DNA of 7,932 bases from Chryseobacterium gleum (GCA_945883885.1 CAMCYM010000071.1:1-7932); one strand, 5' to 3'. Positions 1 to 5,892 are shown, counted from the first letter of the stretch. Program-made: numbers and translations. Notes: generated from the letters alone by a model not told the origin.

Positions 1-24
1 GGCCACTAGTTCTGGTGCGTACAT
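1..24 (-). CDS. Possible 5' end of a gene cut by the window edge (BrxA/BrxB bacilliredoxin-like start)
   Basis: On the minus strand an ATG at 24-22 opens a frame reading M-Y-A-P-E-L-V-A before the window ends. It is preceded by an AT-rich, purine-rich stretch (about 25-55), as expected of a start region in this otherwise GC-rich sequence. The eight residues resemble the N-terminus of the BrxA/BrxB (DUF1094) bacilliredoxin-like family, which from memory often begins M-Y-P-x-x-[LMV]-V followed by P-M. That resemblance rests on very few residues and is a guess. No Shine-Dalgarno sequence is visible, which is normal for Bacteroidota. It could equally be a chance ATG; the adjoining sequence would settle it. 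Confidence 0.3.
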
Positions 25-148
25 GATTCTCTTTGTGTAAGTTAATTCTATATTCTGCCCGTCCCGGGCTCAATCAATACCCCAAAGTTCACACCTCACG
101 CCCCTTTTCCCAATCCTTCGCCGCGCAACTTCGCGAAAGTTGGCAACC

Positions 149-189
149 CTAATCCCTCACACTGTTCCCCGCCGCGCAGCGGCGCCTCA
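149..189 (-). repeat. Repeat element with GC hairpin overlapping the aspS stop codon
   Basis: Bases 169-189 are the exact reverse complement of 3678-3698, inside the 66-bp tandem repeat downstream of pccB (21 of 21). The neighbouring bases 149-168 match 3836-3855 at 18 of 20 positions on the same strand. The element therefore has two modules, a GC hairpin and a pyrimidine-rich arm containing CCTCACACTGTTCC, both of which recur in the convergent spacer 3561-3987. The aspS stop codon (189-187) lies inside the repeated block. This looks like a dispersed intergenic repeat placed at gene 3' ends; whether it is mobile in origin cannot be seen here. Confidence 0.7.
170..184 (-). terminator. aspS: GC hairpin just after the aspS stop, terminator-like
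   Basis: On the minus strand CGCCGC-TGC-GCGGCG forms a 6-bp perfect stem with a 3-nt loop, starting two bases after the aspS TGA. No T-run follows, so it is not a classic intrinsic terminator. It may act as a 3'-end stabiliser or as part of a T-less terminator. The same stem-loop occurs at 3683-3697. A second, weaker stem (CAACTT/AAGTTG, 126-131 with 137-142) lies further downstream. Confidence 0.45.
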
Positions 190-1941
190 CTCCCCCTCCC
201 AGGTCGTCCGGAGGTGCAGCTCGGTGTACTGCTCGTCGTGGATGGGGCTGGGGGCGTCGATCATCACGTCGCGTCCGCTGTTGTTCTTCGGGAAGGCGAT
301 GAAGTCGCGGATGGAGTCGCTGCCGCCGAAGAGCGAGCAAAGCCGGTCGAAGCCGAGGGCCAAACCGCCGTGGGGCGGTGCGCCGTAGAGGAAGGCGTTC
401 ATGAGGAAGCCGAACTGGGCTTGGGCTTCTTCCGGCGAGAAACCGAGCAGATCGAACATCCGGGACTGGATGGCCTTGTCGTGGATCCGGATGGAGCCGC
501 CACCGACTTCGACGCCGTTGATGACCATGTCGTAGGCGTTTGCGCGGACCGCACCGGGGTCGGTGTCGATGAGGTCGAAGTGGTCGGGCTTCGGCGAGGT
601 GAACGGGTGGTGCATCGCGTGGAAGCGGCCGGAGTCCTCGTCCCACTCGAGGAGGGGGAAGTCGAGGACCCACAATGGGCGGAAGACCTTGGGGTCGCGC
701 AGGCCCAGCTGGGAACCGAGCAAGAGGCGGAGTTCGCTGAGCTGCTTGCGGGTGCGGTCGAGTTCGCCGCTGAGCAGGAGCAGCAAATCGCCGGGAGCGG
801 CGCCGGCGTGGTCGGCCCAGGTGCGGAGGGCGGCTTCGTCGTAGAACTTGTCCACGCTGGATTTGAGGGTGCCGTCGGCGTTGACGCGGCAGTAGACGAG
901 GCCTTTCGCCCCGATTTGGGGCCGCTTCACCCATTCGGTCAGTTCGTCGAGCTGCTTGCGGGTGTACTCGGCTGCGCCGGGGACCGCGATGCCGAGGACG
1001 GCCGGCGCCTCGTCGAAGATGCTGAACCCTATGCCGCGGGCCACCGTCCCGAAGTCGACGAACTCCATGCCGAACCGGACGTCGGGCTTGTCGTTGCCGT
1101 AACGGCGCATGGCCTCGTCGTACGTCATCCGCGGGAAGGGCCCCGTTTCGACGCCGAGGACCGCGGAGAAGAGGTGGCGTACGAGCCCCTCGAACGTGTT
1201 CAGGATGTCTTCCTGTTCCACGAACGCCATCTCGCAGTCGATTTGGGTGAACTCGGGTTGCCGGTCTGCGCGCAGGTCCTCGTCGCGGAAGCATTTGACG
1301 ATTTGGTAGTAGCGGTCGAATCCGCTGACCATCAACAGCTGCTTGAACGTCTGCGGGCTTTGCGGCAAGGCGTAAAACTGCCCGGGGTTCATGCGCGACG
1401 GCACCACGAAGTCGCGGGCCCCTTCCGGCGTGGACTTGATCAGGTACGGCGTCTCGACTTCGATGAATTGCTGGCGGTCGAGGTAGGTGCGCGTTTCGAT
1501 GCTCAGCCGGTGGCGCAGCATCAGGTTCCGCTGCACCGGCTTGCGCCGCAGGTCGAGGTAGCGGTACTGCATGCGCAGGTCGTCGCCTCCGTCCGTCGTG
1601 TCTTCGATGGTAAACGGCGGCGTCTTGCTCACGTTCAGCACTTCAAGGGCCGTGACGTCGATCTCGATTTCGCCCGTGGGCAGCTGCAGGTTTTTTGATT
1701 CCCGCTCGCGCACGACGCCCGTGGCTTTGACCACGAATTCGCGGCCTAACCGGCGCGCCGCCCCGCACAAATCCGCGTTCGTGTCCATGTTGAAGGCCAG
1801 CTGCGTGATGCCGTAGCGGTCACGCAAGTCGATGAACGTCATGCCGCCGAGGTCGCGGGCGCGTGCAACCCAACCGCTCAAAACGACGGGGGTACCGATG
1901 TGGTCGGGGCGGAGTTCGCCGCAGGTATGGGAGCGGTGCAT
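187..1941 (-). CDS. aspS: Aspartyl-tRNA synthetase (AspRS), bacterial type
   Basis: This cytoplasmic enzyme activates aspartate with ATP and charges tRNA-Asp. The 584-residue product has the usual length of bacterial AspRS. An N-terminal OB-fold anticodon-binding domain (about 1-110, with LSGWVARARDLGG) is followed by the class II catalytic core: motif 1 around FIEVETPYL (159-167), motif 2 FRDEDLRADRQPEF (218-231) and motif 3 GLALGFDRL (526-534). A bacterial GAD-type insertion lies at about 290-410, and GGGSIRIHD is present near 480. The tail FPKNNSGRDVMIDAPSP is of the Bacteroidota kind. Leu31 sits where E. coli AspRS has Leu30, which suggests a tRNA-Asp-specific (discriminating) enzyme; non-discriminating AspRSs often have His there. 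The ATG at 1941 gives a normal AspRS N-terminus (CGELRPDHIG) directly after the -7-like element at 1961-1968. It diverges from pccB over 65 nt and appears monocistronic. Long open frames on both strands of this region are GC-driven shadows. Confidence 0.98.
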   Translation of the reverse strand: MHRSHTCGELRPDHIGTPVVLSGWVARARDLGGMTFIDLRDRYGITQLAFNMDTNADLCGAARRLGREFVVKATGVVRERESKNLQLPTGEIEIDVTALEVLNVSKTPPFTIEDTTDGGDDLRMQYRYLDLRRKPVQRNLMLRHRLSIETRTYLDRQQFIEVETPYLIKSTPEGARDFVVPSRMNPGQFYALPQSPQTFKQLLMVSGFDRYYQIVKCFRDEDLRADRQPEFTQIDCEMAFVEQEDILNTFEGLVRHLFSAVLGVETGPFPRMTYDEAMRRYGNDKPDVRFGMEFVDFGTVARGIGFSIFDEAPAVLGIAVPGAAEYTRKQLDELTEWVKRPQIGAKGLVYCRVNADGTLKSSVDKFYDEAALRTWADHAGAAPGDLLLLLSGELDRTRKQLSELRLLLGSQLGLRDPKVFRPLWVLDFPLLEWDEDSGRFHAMHHPFTSPKPDHFDLIDTDPGAVRANAYDMVINGVEVGGGSIRIHDKAIQSRMFDLLGFSPEEAQAQFGFLMNAFLYGAPPHGGLALGFDRLCSLFGGSDSIRDFIAFPKNNSGRDVMIDAPSPIHDEQYTELHLRTTWEGE

Positions 1942-1960
1942 AGCAGGAGATTCGTGGAGG

Positions 1961-1968
1961 CAAATCTA
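1961..1968 (-). promoter_or_regulatory. aspS: Candidate -7 promoter element of aspS
   Basis: The minus strand reads TAGATTTG here, a perfect match to the Bacteroidota -7 consensus TAnnTTTG, and 19 nt separate it from the aspS ATG. No clear TTG -33 element is seen at the usual distance. A transcript starting a few bases downstream would have a leader of only about a dozen nucleotides. Confidence 0.45.
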
Positions 1969-1994
1969 CCGCATCGGGAGCCCGTCTGAGGCAG

Positions 1995-2002
1995 TAGTTT
2001 CG
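1995..2002 (+). promoter_or_regulatory. pccB: Candidate -7 promoter element of pccB, abutting the start codon
   Basis: TAGTTTCG matches TAnnTTTG at all but one defined position and ends four bases before the pccB ATG at 2007. If used, transcription would begin at or next to the A of the ATG, giving a leaderless mRNA. No good TTG -33 element was found. The aspS element lies only 26 nt away on the other strand, so the two divergent promoters would overlap and might interfere with each other. Confidence 0.3.
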
Positions 2003-2006
2003 CAGC

Positions 2007-3560
2007 ATGCACGCACACGAGAACGAGAAGACCGCGCGGCTCGAGGCCCTGCAGGCGGAGGCCCTGCTCGGCGGGGGGGCAGAGCGCCTTGAGGCCCAGC
2101 ATGCAAAGGGCAAGTTGACGGCGCGGGAGCGCATCGATTTGCTGCTGGATCCGGGCACGTTCGAGGAGTTGGGCATGCTGGTGCAGCACCGTTCGACGCA
2201 TTTTGGGTTAGACCGCCAGCGCTTCCTCGGCGATGGGGTGGTCACCGGCTACGGCCGCATCGACGGGCGGCTCGTGTACGTGTTTTCACAAGATTTCACC
2301 GTCCTCGGCGGTTCCCTCGCCGAAGCGCACGCGGCCAAAATTTGCCGCGTCATGGACCTGGCCCTGCGCAATGGCGCGCCGGTTATCGGCCTGAACGACA
2401 GCGGCGGCGCGCGGATCCAGGAGGGCGTGGTCTCCCTCGGCGGCTACGCAGACATCTTCCACCGCAACGTACAGGCCAGCGGCGTCATCCCGCAGCTCAG
2501 CGCCATCCTCGGGCCGTGCGCGGGCGGAGCGGTCTATTCGCCGGCCCTTACCGACTTCATTTTCATGGCGGAAGGCACGAGCTACATGTTCGTGACCGGC
2601 CCGAACGTGGTGAAGACCGTCACGCACGAGACGGTGACGAGCGAGGAGTTAGGGGGTGCCCGGACGCACGCCTCGAAGTCAGGCGTCACCCATTTCACGG
2701 CCCCGAACGAGGCGCTCGTCCTGGACCAAATCCGCCGCACCCTCGCCTTCCTCCCCTCGAACTGCGAGGAGCACCCCGCCCTCCTCCCGTACACCCCCGG
2801 CGACGAAGCACGCCCGGCCCTCGACACGCTCGTGCCGGCCTCCGCCCAGCAACCCTACGACATCCGCGACGCCATCGCCCATGTCGCCGACGCCGGCTCC
2901 TTCCACGAAGTCCAGCGCGACTTCGCCCCGAACATCGTCGTCGGCTTCGCCCGCCTCGCGGGCCGCAGCATCGGCATCGTCGCAAACCAACCGGCCTACC
3001 TCGCCGGCGTCCTCGACATCCGCGCCTCGGTCAAGGCCGCCCGCTTCGTCCGCACCTGCGACGCCTTCAACGTCCCGCTCCTCGTCTTCGAGGACGTTCC
3101 GGGCTTCCTCCCCGGCACGGACCAAGAATGGAACGGCATCATCACGAACGGCGCAAAGCTCCTCTTTGCCTTCAGCGAAGCCACCGTTCCCCGCGTCACG
3201 GTCATCACCCGCAAGGCCTACGGAGGCGCCTACGACGTCATGAACTCGTGCCACATCGGCGCGGATTTGGTCTACGCTTGGCCCACCGCTGAAATCGCGG
3301 TCATGGGCGCAAAGGGCGCCGCGGAGATCATCTTCCGCCGCGACATCGAAGCCGCCCCCGACCCCGCCGCCCGCGTCGCGGAAAAAGAAGCCGAGTACGC
3401 CACCCTCTTCGCCCACCCCTACGAGGCTGCTGCCCGCGGCTACGTGGACGAGGTCATCCTCCCGTCCGATACGCGCTCGAAGCTCATCGCCGCCTTCACG
3501 ATGCTCGCCACGAAATCCGTCCCGCGGCCCCGCCGCAAGCACGGCAACGGCCCACTTTAA
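2007..3560 (+). CDS. pccB: Acyl-CoA (propionyl-CoA) carboxylase beta chain, carboxyltransferase
   Basis: The product is the carboxyltransferase subunit of a biotin-dependent acyl-CoA carboxylase. It moves CO2 from carboxybiotin to an acyl-CoA, most likely propionyl-CoA to give methylmalonyl-CoA. At 517 residues it is full length for the family. The N-terminal half carries HAKGKLTARERIDLLLDPG (32-50), the acyl-CoA-binding DSGGARIQEG (131-140) and the first oxyanion loop GPCAGGAVYSPALTDF (169-184). The C-terminal half carries FEDVPGFLPGTDQE (361-374) and the second loop RKAYGGAYDVM (402-412). Asp410 in GGAYD appears to match the position (Asp422 in Streptomyces PccB) reported to favour propionyl-CoA over acetyl-CoA; the alignment was made by eye. 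No biotin carboxylase or biotin carrier gene is in the window, so partner subunits must be elsewhere. A run of seven G at 2073-2079 falls in codons 22-24. The gene ends seven bases before the 66-bp repeats. Confidence 0.95.
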   Translation: MHAHENEKTARLEALQAEALLGGGAERLEAQHAKGKLTARERIDLLLDPGTFEELGMLVQHRSTHFGLDRQRFLGDGVVTGYGRIDGRLVYVFSQDFTVLGGSLAEAHAAKICRVMDLALRNGAPVIGLNDSGGARIQEGVVSLGGYADIFHRNVQASGVIPQLSAILGPCAGGAVYSPALTDFIFMAEGTSYMFVTGPNVVKTVTHETVTSEELGGARTHASKSGVTHFTAPNEALVLDQIRRTLAFLPSNCEEHPALLPYTPGDEARPALDTLVPASAQQPYDIRDAIAHVADAGSFHEVQRDFAPNIVVGFARLAGRSIGIVANQPAYLAGVLDIRASVKAARFVRTCDAFNVPLLVFEDVPGFLPGTDQEWNGIITNGAKLLFAFSEATVPRVTVITRKAYGGAYDVMNSCHIGADLVYAWPTAEIAVMGAKGAAEIIFRRDIEAAPDPAARVAEKEAEYATLFAHPYEAAARGYVDEVILPSDTRSKLIAAFTMLATKSVPRPRRKHGNGPL

Positions 3561-3567
3561 CGAATTT

Positions 3568-3717
3568 GGTCGCCGCTTCGCCGCTCCCAAACAGGAATGA
3601 GTGTGGAGGGATGAGGCGCCGTTGCGCGGCGGAGGTCGCGGCTTCGCCGCTCTGAAACAGGAATGAGTGTGGAGGGATGAGGCGCCGCTGCGCGGCGGAG
3701 GTCGCGGCTTCGCCGCT
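3568..3717 (+). repeat. 66-bp direct tandem repeat, about 2.3 copies
   Basis: Copy 1 is 3568-3633, copy 2 is 3634-3699 and a partial third copy is 3700-3717. Copies 1 and 2 agree at 62 of 66 positions. Each unit contains a GCGGC-TTC-GCCGC type hairpin (intact at 3638-3650 and 3704-3716, broken by one change in copy 1), a purine-rich arm GAGTGTGGAGGGATGAG, and a second hairpin CGCCGC-TGC-GCGGCG (3683-3697; one stem base changed in copy 1). The array starts seven bases after the pccB stop. Because 66 is a multiple of three, a minus-strand frame stays open through it; I regard that frame as non-coding. Confidence 0.9.
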
Positions 3718-3760
3718 ATTCAGAAGTGTAGATGCCATGGACGCTGCATTTTCTTCCACA

Positions 3761-3845
3761 CTCATCCCTCCACCCTCACACTCATCCCTCCACCCTCACA
3801 CTCATCCCTGTACCCTGTCCCCTCCACCCTGCACACTCATCCCTC
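3761..3845 (+). repeat. 20-bp pyrimidine-rich tandem repeat
   Basis: The unit CTCATCCCTCCACCCTCACA is present twice without change (3761-3780, 3781-3800), followed by a diverged third copy (3801-3820) and fragments (CCTCCACCCT, CACTCATCCCTC) to 3845. The C/T-rich strand carries CTCATCCCTCCAC, the exact complement of the purine arm in the 66-bp repeat (3603-3615 and 3669-3681). The two arrays could therefore fold back on each other in RNA read from either side. CCTCACACT recurs at 3774, 3794 and 3909, and also at 155 near aspS. Confidence 0.85.
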
Positions 3846-3854
3846 AAACTGTTC

Positions 3855-3912
3855 CGCGGCTTCGCCGCGTGGAGAAACAGCGAGGGCGCTCCCGTTCGCT
3901 GGAAGCGCCCTC
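3855..3912. other. Two GC-rich hairpins in the convergent spacer
   Basis: CGCGGC-TTC-GCCGCG at 3855-3869 is a 6-bp stem with a 3-nt loop, the same type of hairpin as in the 66-bp units. GAGGGCGCT (3882-3890) pairs with AGCGCCCTC (3904-3912) over a 13-nt loop, a perfect 9-bp stem. Neither is followed by a T-run on either strand. Their position between two convergent genes fits a role at transcript 3' ends, but this is inferred from position and structure only. Confidence 0.55.
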
Positions 3913-3915
3913 ACA

Positions 3916-3960
3916 CTCAATCTCAATCTTCGTCCTCAATCTCAATCCTCGTCCTCAACC
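3916..3960 (+). repeat. 19-bp tandem repeat with internal CTCAAT doublets
   Basis: CTCAATCTCAATCTTCGTC (3916-3934) is followed directly by a second copy (3935-3953) with one change, then by the start of a third (CTCAACC, 3954-3960). Each unit begins with two CTCAAT hexamers. It is a third tandem repeat of different period in the same 427-nt spacer, again purely pyrimidine-biased on the plus strand. Confidence 0.85.
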
Positions 3961-3962
3961 CT

Positions 3963-3979
3963 CCGCTGCGGAGCAGCGG
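3963..3979 (-). terminator. Stem-loop downstream of the thioredoxin-like gene
   Basis: CCGCTGC-GGA-GCAGCGG is a perfect 7-bp stem with a 3-nt loop. On the minus strand it begins eight bases after the TGA of the thioredoxin-like gene (3990-3988), the usual place for a terminator or RNA 3'-end stabiliser. The downstream minus-strand sequence is G/A-rich rather than T-rich, so intrinsic termination is not certain. Confidence 0.45.
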
Positions 3980-3987
3980 CCCGGTTC

Positions 3988-4695
3988 TCAGCTATTGCGC
4001 TTGATGGAGCAGCCCATCGCCGGGGTGGACTTGGTCTTGATTTTTGTGCCTTTTCCGAGGGCTTCGAGGGCGTCCTTCAGGTAGTGCTTCTTTGCTTCGG
4101 CGGCGACGCTCACGTTGTCGTCGATGGCCCCGCGGTAGACCAGTTCAAGCTTCTCGTTGAACAGGAAGATGTGCGGGGTCTTCATGGCGCCGAAGGCGTC
4201 TGCAAGGCGGTGGTTCGCGTCGAGCAAGTAGGGCATGGTGTAGCCCGCTGCTTTGGCGTGCTTCTTCATCTCGCTGAAGCTGTCGTCGCCGCCGCGCTTT
4301 GCTTCGTTCGAGTTGAGGATGACGGTGCCGATGCCGTTTGCCTTTGCGGTGGCAGCGAGGCCGTTGTAGCGGCCTTCCCAGCCTTCAGACTTCTCGCCGT
4401 TGCCGATGACGAACGGGCAGGTGTTGCAGGAGAAGATCACGAGCAGGCCCTTCGCTCCGGTGGCTTGCTGGAGGGTCAGGTAGGAGCCGTCGATGTTTTG
4501 GAGTTTTTCGTTTGCCATCGGGGCTTTTGCGCCGAGGGCGAGCTCTTCTGCAACGCCGGCAGGCAAGGCTTCCGTGGAGACGGTGGCCACGTCAGTTGCT
4601 TCTGCAGCAGTGGGTTCGGTCGAGGTGACGAACGGAAGGGCTGCCGCCGCGGCTACCGCGATGGCAAGCGAAAACAGGAAAAGCAGCTTTTTCAT
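3988..4695 (-). CDS. Exported thioredoxin-like (redoxin / peroxiredoxin-like) protein
   Basis: Starting at the ATG at 4695, the 235-residue product opens with MKKLLFLFSLAIAVAAAAA, a typical Sec signal peptide, so it is probably periplasmic or lipid-free secreted. An upstream in-frame GTG at 4701 would add only two residues before the signal peptide and is less likely. After a low-complexity Ala/Thr/Glu linker (about 25-50) comes a thioredoxin fold. It carries GAKAPM (55-60), the redox motif C90-N-T-C93-P in LLVIFSCNTCPFV, NSNEAKRGG (128-136) and the cis-proline segment MKTPHIFLFN (171-180, Pro174). The layout fits the thioredoxin-family/PRX-like branch with a CNxCP site. A third cysteine, Cys229, lies in the C-terminal GCSIK, which related proteins appear to conserve. 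Substrate and partner are unknown; disulfide or peroxide reduction in the envelope is the family-based guess. It follows queA by 90 nt on the same strand. Confidence 0.85.
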   Translation of the reverse strand: MKKLLFLFSLAIAVAAAAALPFVTSTEPTAAEATDVATVSTEALPAGVAEELALGAKAPMANEKLQNIDGSYLTLQQATGAKGLLVIFSCNTCPFVIGNGEKSEGWEGRYNGLAATAKANGIGTVILNSNEAKRGGDDSFSEMKKHAKAAGYTMPYLLDANHRLADAFGAMKTPHIFLFNEKLELVYRGAIDDNVSVAAEAKKHYLKDALEALGKGTKIKTKSTPAMGCSIKRNS

Positions 4696-4785
4696 ACCCA
4701 CAAAACTCGGACAAAGGCCCGTGGGTTCAATGTGCGCTAGGTCGAGTTCAGAAAATTTGGCCAGTCCGCGCGCAAAAGCGCTTAC

Positions 4786-5835
4786 TCACTTGATCATCAG
4801 CGCGTCCCCGTAGGCATAGAAGCGGTATTCTTCCTTCATGGCCTCCTTGTACGCGTCCATCACGAGGTCGTGCCCGCCGAAGGCCGAGGTGAGCATCAGC
4901 AGCGTGCTCTGCGGGGTGTGGAAATTCGTGATGAGGACGTCGGAAATGCGGAAATCGAAGGGAGGGAAGATGAATTTGTTCGTCCAACCGGAGAACGGCT
5001 TCAACGTGTTCGAGGTGCTCACGGACGTTTCCATCGCCCGCAGGGCCGTGGTGCCGACGGCGACGATTTTGCGGCCAGCGAGCTTCGCGGCATTCACCGT
5101 GGCGACACAATCGTCGGGAATGATCAGTTGCTCGGAGTCCACCTTGTGCTTCGTCAGGTCTTCCACTTCGACCGGGCGGAAGGTTCCGAGTCCGATGTGA
5201 AGGGTCAGGAAGGCCATGTCGATGCCCTTGATTTCGAGGCGCTTGAGCATCTGCTTCGAGAAGTGCAGGCCGGCGGTGGGGACGGCGACGGCGCCGAGGT
5301 TGCGGGCGTAGATGGTTTGGAACCGGTCGCGGTCGAGGGGCTCGACTTCGCGCTTCAGGTACTTCGGGATGGGGGTCTCACCGAGCAGGAAGATGCGGTC
5401 CATGAACTCCTCGTACGTGCCGTCGAAGAGGAAACGCAGCGTGCGGCCGCGCGAGGTCGTGTTGTCGATGACTTCGGCGACGAGTTCATCGTTTTCGCCG
5501 AAGTACAGCTTGTTGCCGATGCGGATTTTGCGTGCTGGGTCGACGAGCACATCCCAGAGCAGGCTTTCCCGGTTGAGTTCGCGCAGCAGGAAGACCTCGA
5601 TGACCGCTCCGGTTTTCTCCTTGTTCCCATAGAGCTTCGCCGGGAAGACCTTCGTGTCGTTCGCGACGAAGACATCGCCGGGATCAAACATGTCGATGAC
5701 ATCCTTGAACATCTTGTGTTCGAAGGTCCCGGTGGCTCGGTCCACCACGAGCATGCGGCTGTCGTCGCGGTTGTCGAGGGGGTAGGTGGCGACCAAATCC
5801 TTCGGAATCGTGTACTTGAAGTTCGAAAGTTTCAT
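4786..5835 (-). CDS. queA: S-adenosylmethionine:tRNA ribosyltransferase-isomerase (QueA)
   Basis: QueA transfers and isomerises the ribosyl group of S-adenosylmethionine onto 7-aminomethyl-7-deazaguanine at position 34 of tRNAs, giving epoxyqueuosine, the penultimate step of queuosine synthesis. The 349-residue length is normal. Recognisable segments are the N-terminal PKDLVATYPLDNRDDSRMLV (11-30, where the family has I-A-x-x-P-x-x-x-R-D-x-x-R-L), FVANDTKVFPAKLYG (56-70), PTAGLHF (186-192), LHIGLGTFRPV (212-222), VGTTALRAMETS (260-271) and LITNFHTPQSTLLML (301-315). The end, FYAYGDALMI, is the family's characteristic tail. The ATG at 5835 gives the expected N-terminus. It lies 40 nt downstream of truB on the same strand, a truB-queA arrangement that is common in Bacteroidota, and may also have its own promoter within the end of truB. 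Confidence 0.97.
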   Translation of the reverse strand: MKLSNFKYTIPKDLVATYPLDNRDDSRMLVVDRATGTFEHKMFKDVIDMFDPGDVFVANDTKVFPAKLYGNKEKTGAVIEVFLLRELNRESLLWDVLVDPARKIRIGNKLYFGENDELVAEVIDNTTSRGRTLRFLFDGTYEEFMDRIFLLGETPIPKYLKREVEPLDRDRFQTIYARNLGAVAVPTAGLHFSKQMLKRLEIKGIDMAFLTLHIGLGTFRPVEVEDLTKHKVDSEQLIIPDDCVATVNAAKLAGRKIVAVGTTALRAMETSVSTSNTLKPFSGWTNKFIFPPFDFRISDVLITNFHTPQSTLLMLTSAFGGHDLVMDAYKEAMKEEYRFYAYGDALMIK

Positions 5836-5861
5836 GGGTCACCTCAGTTTAAAGCGGTCGG

Positions 5862-5892
5862 CGAAAGTACGGAGTTTAACGACGGACGTCAA
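5862..5892 (-). promoter_or_regulatory. queA: Candidate internal promoter for queA (TTG-N20-TACTTTCG)
   Basis: On the minus strand TTG (5892-5890, inside the last codons of truB) is followed after exactly 20 nt by TACTTTCG (5869-5862). This fits TTG-N17-23-TAnnTTTG with one mismatch in the -7 box. The box ends 26 nt before the queA ATG. It suggests that queA, and the thioredoxin-like gene beyond it, can be transcribed independently of truB. Confidence 0.4.

Noticed and set aside
1..10. ACTAGT (SpeI site) near the first bases as a sign of cloning-vector sequence.
   Set aside because: A single six-base site is weak evidence, no longer vector sequence is recognised, and the region reads plausibly as the start of a gene on the minus strand.
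214..1698. A 494-residue open frame on the plus strand, and a 381-residue minus-strand frame at 149-1294, both across aspS.
   Set aside because: Both are shadows of aspS in GC-rich sequence: low-complexity composition (strings of V/E/A or R/P), no recognisable domain, and full overlap with an unmistakable AspRS.
2073..2079. Run of seven G in pccB as a phase-variation tract.
   Set aside because: Seven G in a GC-rich gene, encoding Gly codons with the frame intact, is short for slippage-based switching, and a carboxylase is an unlikely phase-variable gene.
2342..3590. Long open frames inside pccB on both strands (2342-3292 plus, 2679-3590 minus).
   Set aside because: Arg/Pro-rich or Gly/Asp/Val-rich shadow translations of a clear carboxyltransferase gene.
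3496..3765. A minus-strand 89-residue frame with two near-identical 22-residue repeats (SGEAATSAAQRRLIPPHSFLF).
   Set aside because: It exists only because the 66-bp DNA repeat is a multiple of three; it runs antisense into the pccB end and has no start context or known domain.
3568..3960. The tandem repeats as a CRISPR array.
   Set aside because: Units are directly adjacent with no unique spacers, have three different periods, and no cas gene is present.
3667..4740. A 357-residue plus-strand frame running from the repeats across the thioredoxin-like gene.
   Set aside because: The first part is translated repeat DNA (HTHPSTLTLIPP-type) and the rest is antisense to a well-supported redoxin gene.
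4769..4782. GCGC-AAAA-GCGC stem after queA as a terminator.
   Set aside because: Only a 4-bp stem with no T-run; the downstream gene is on the same strand, so termination here is not supported.
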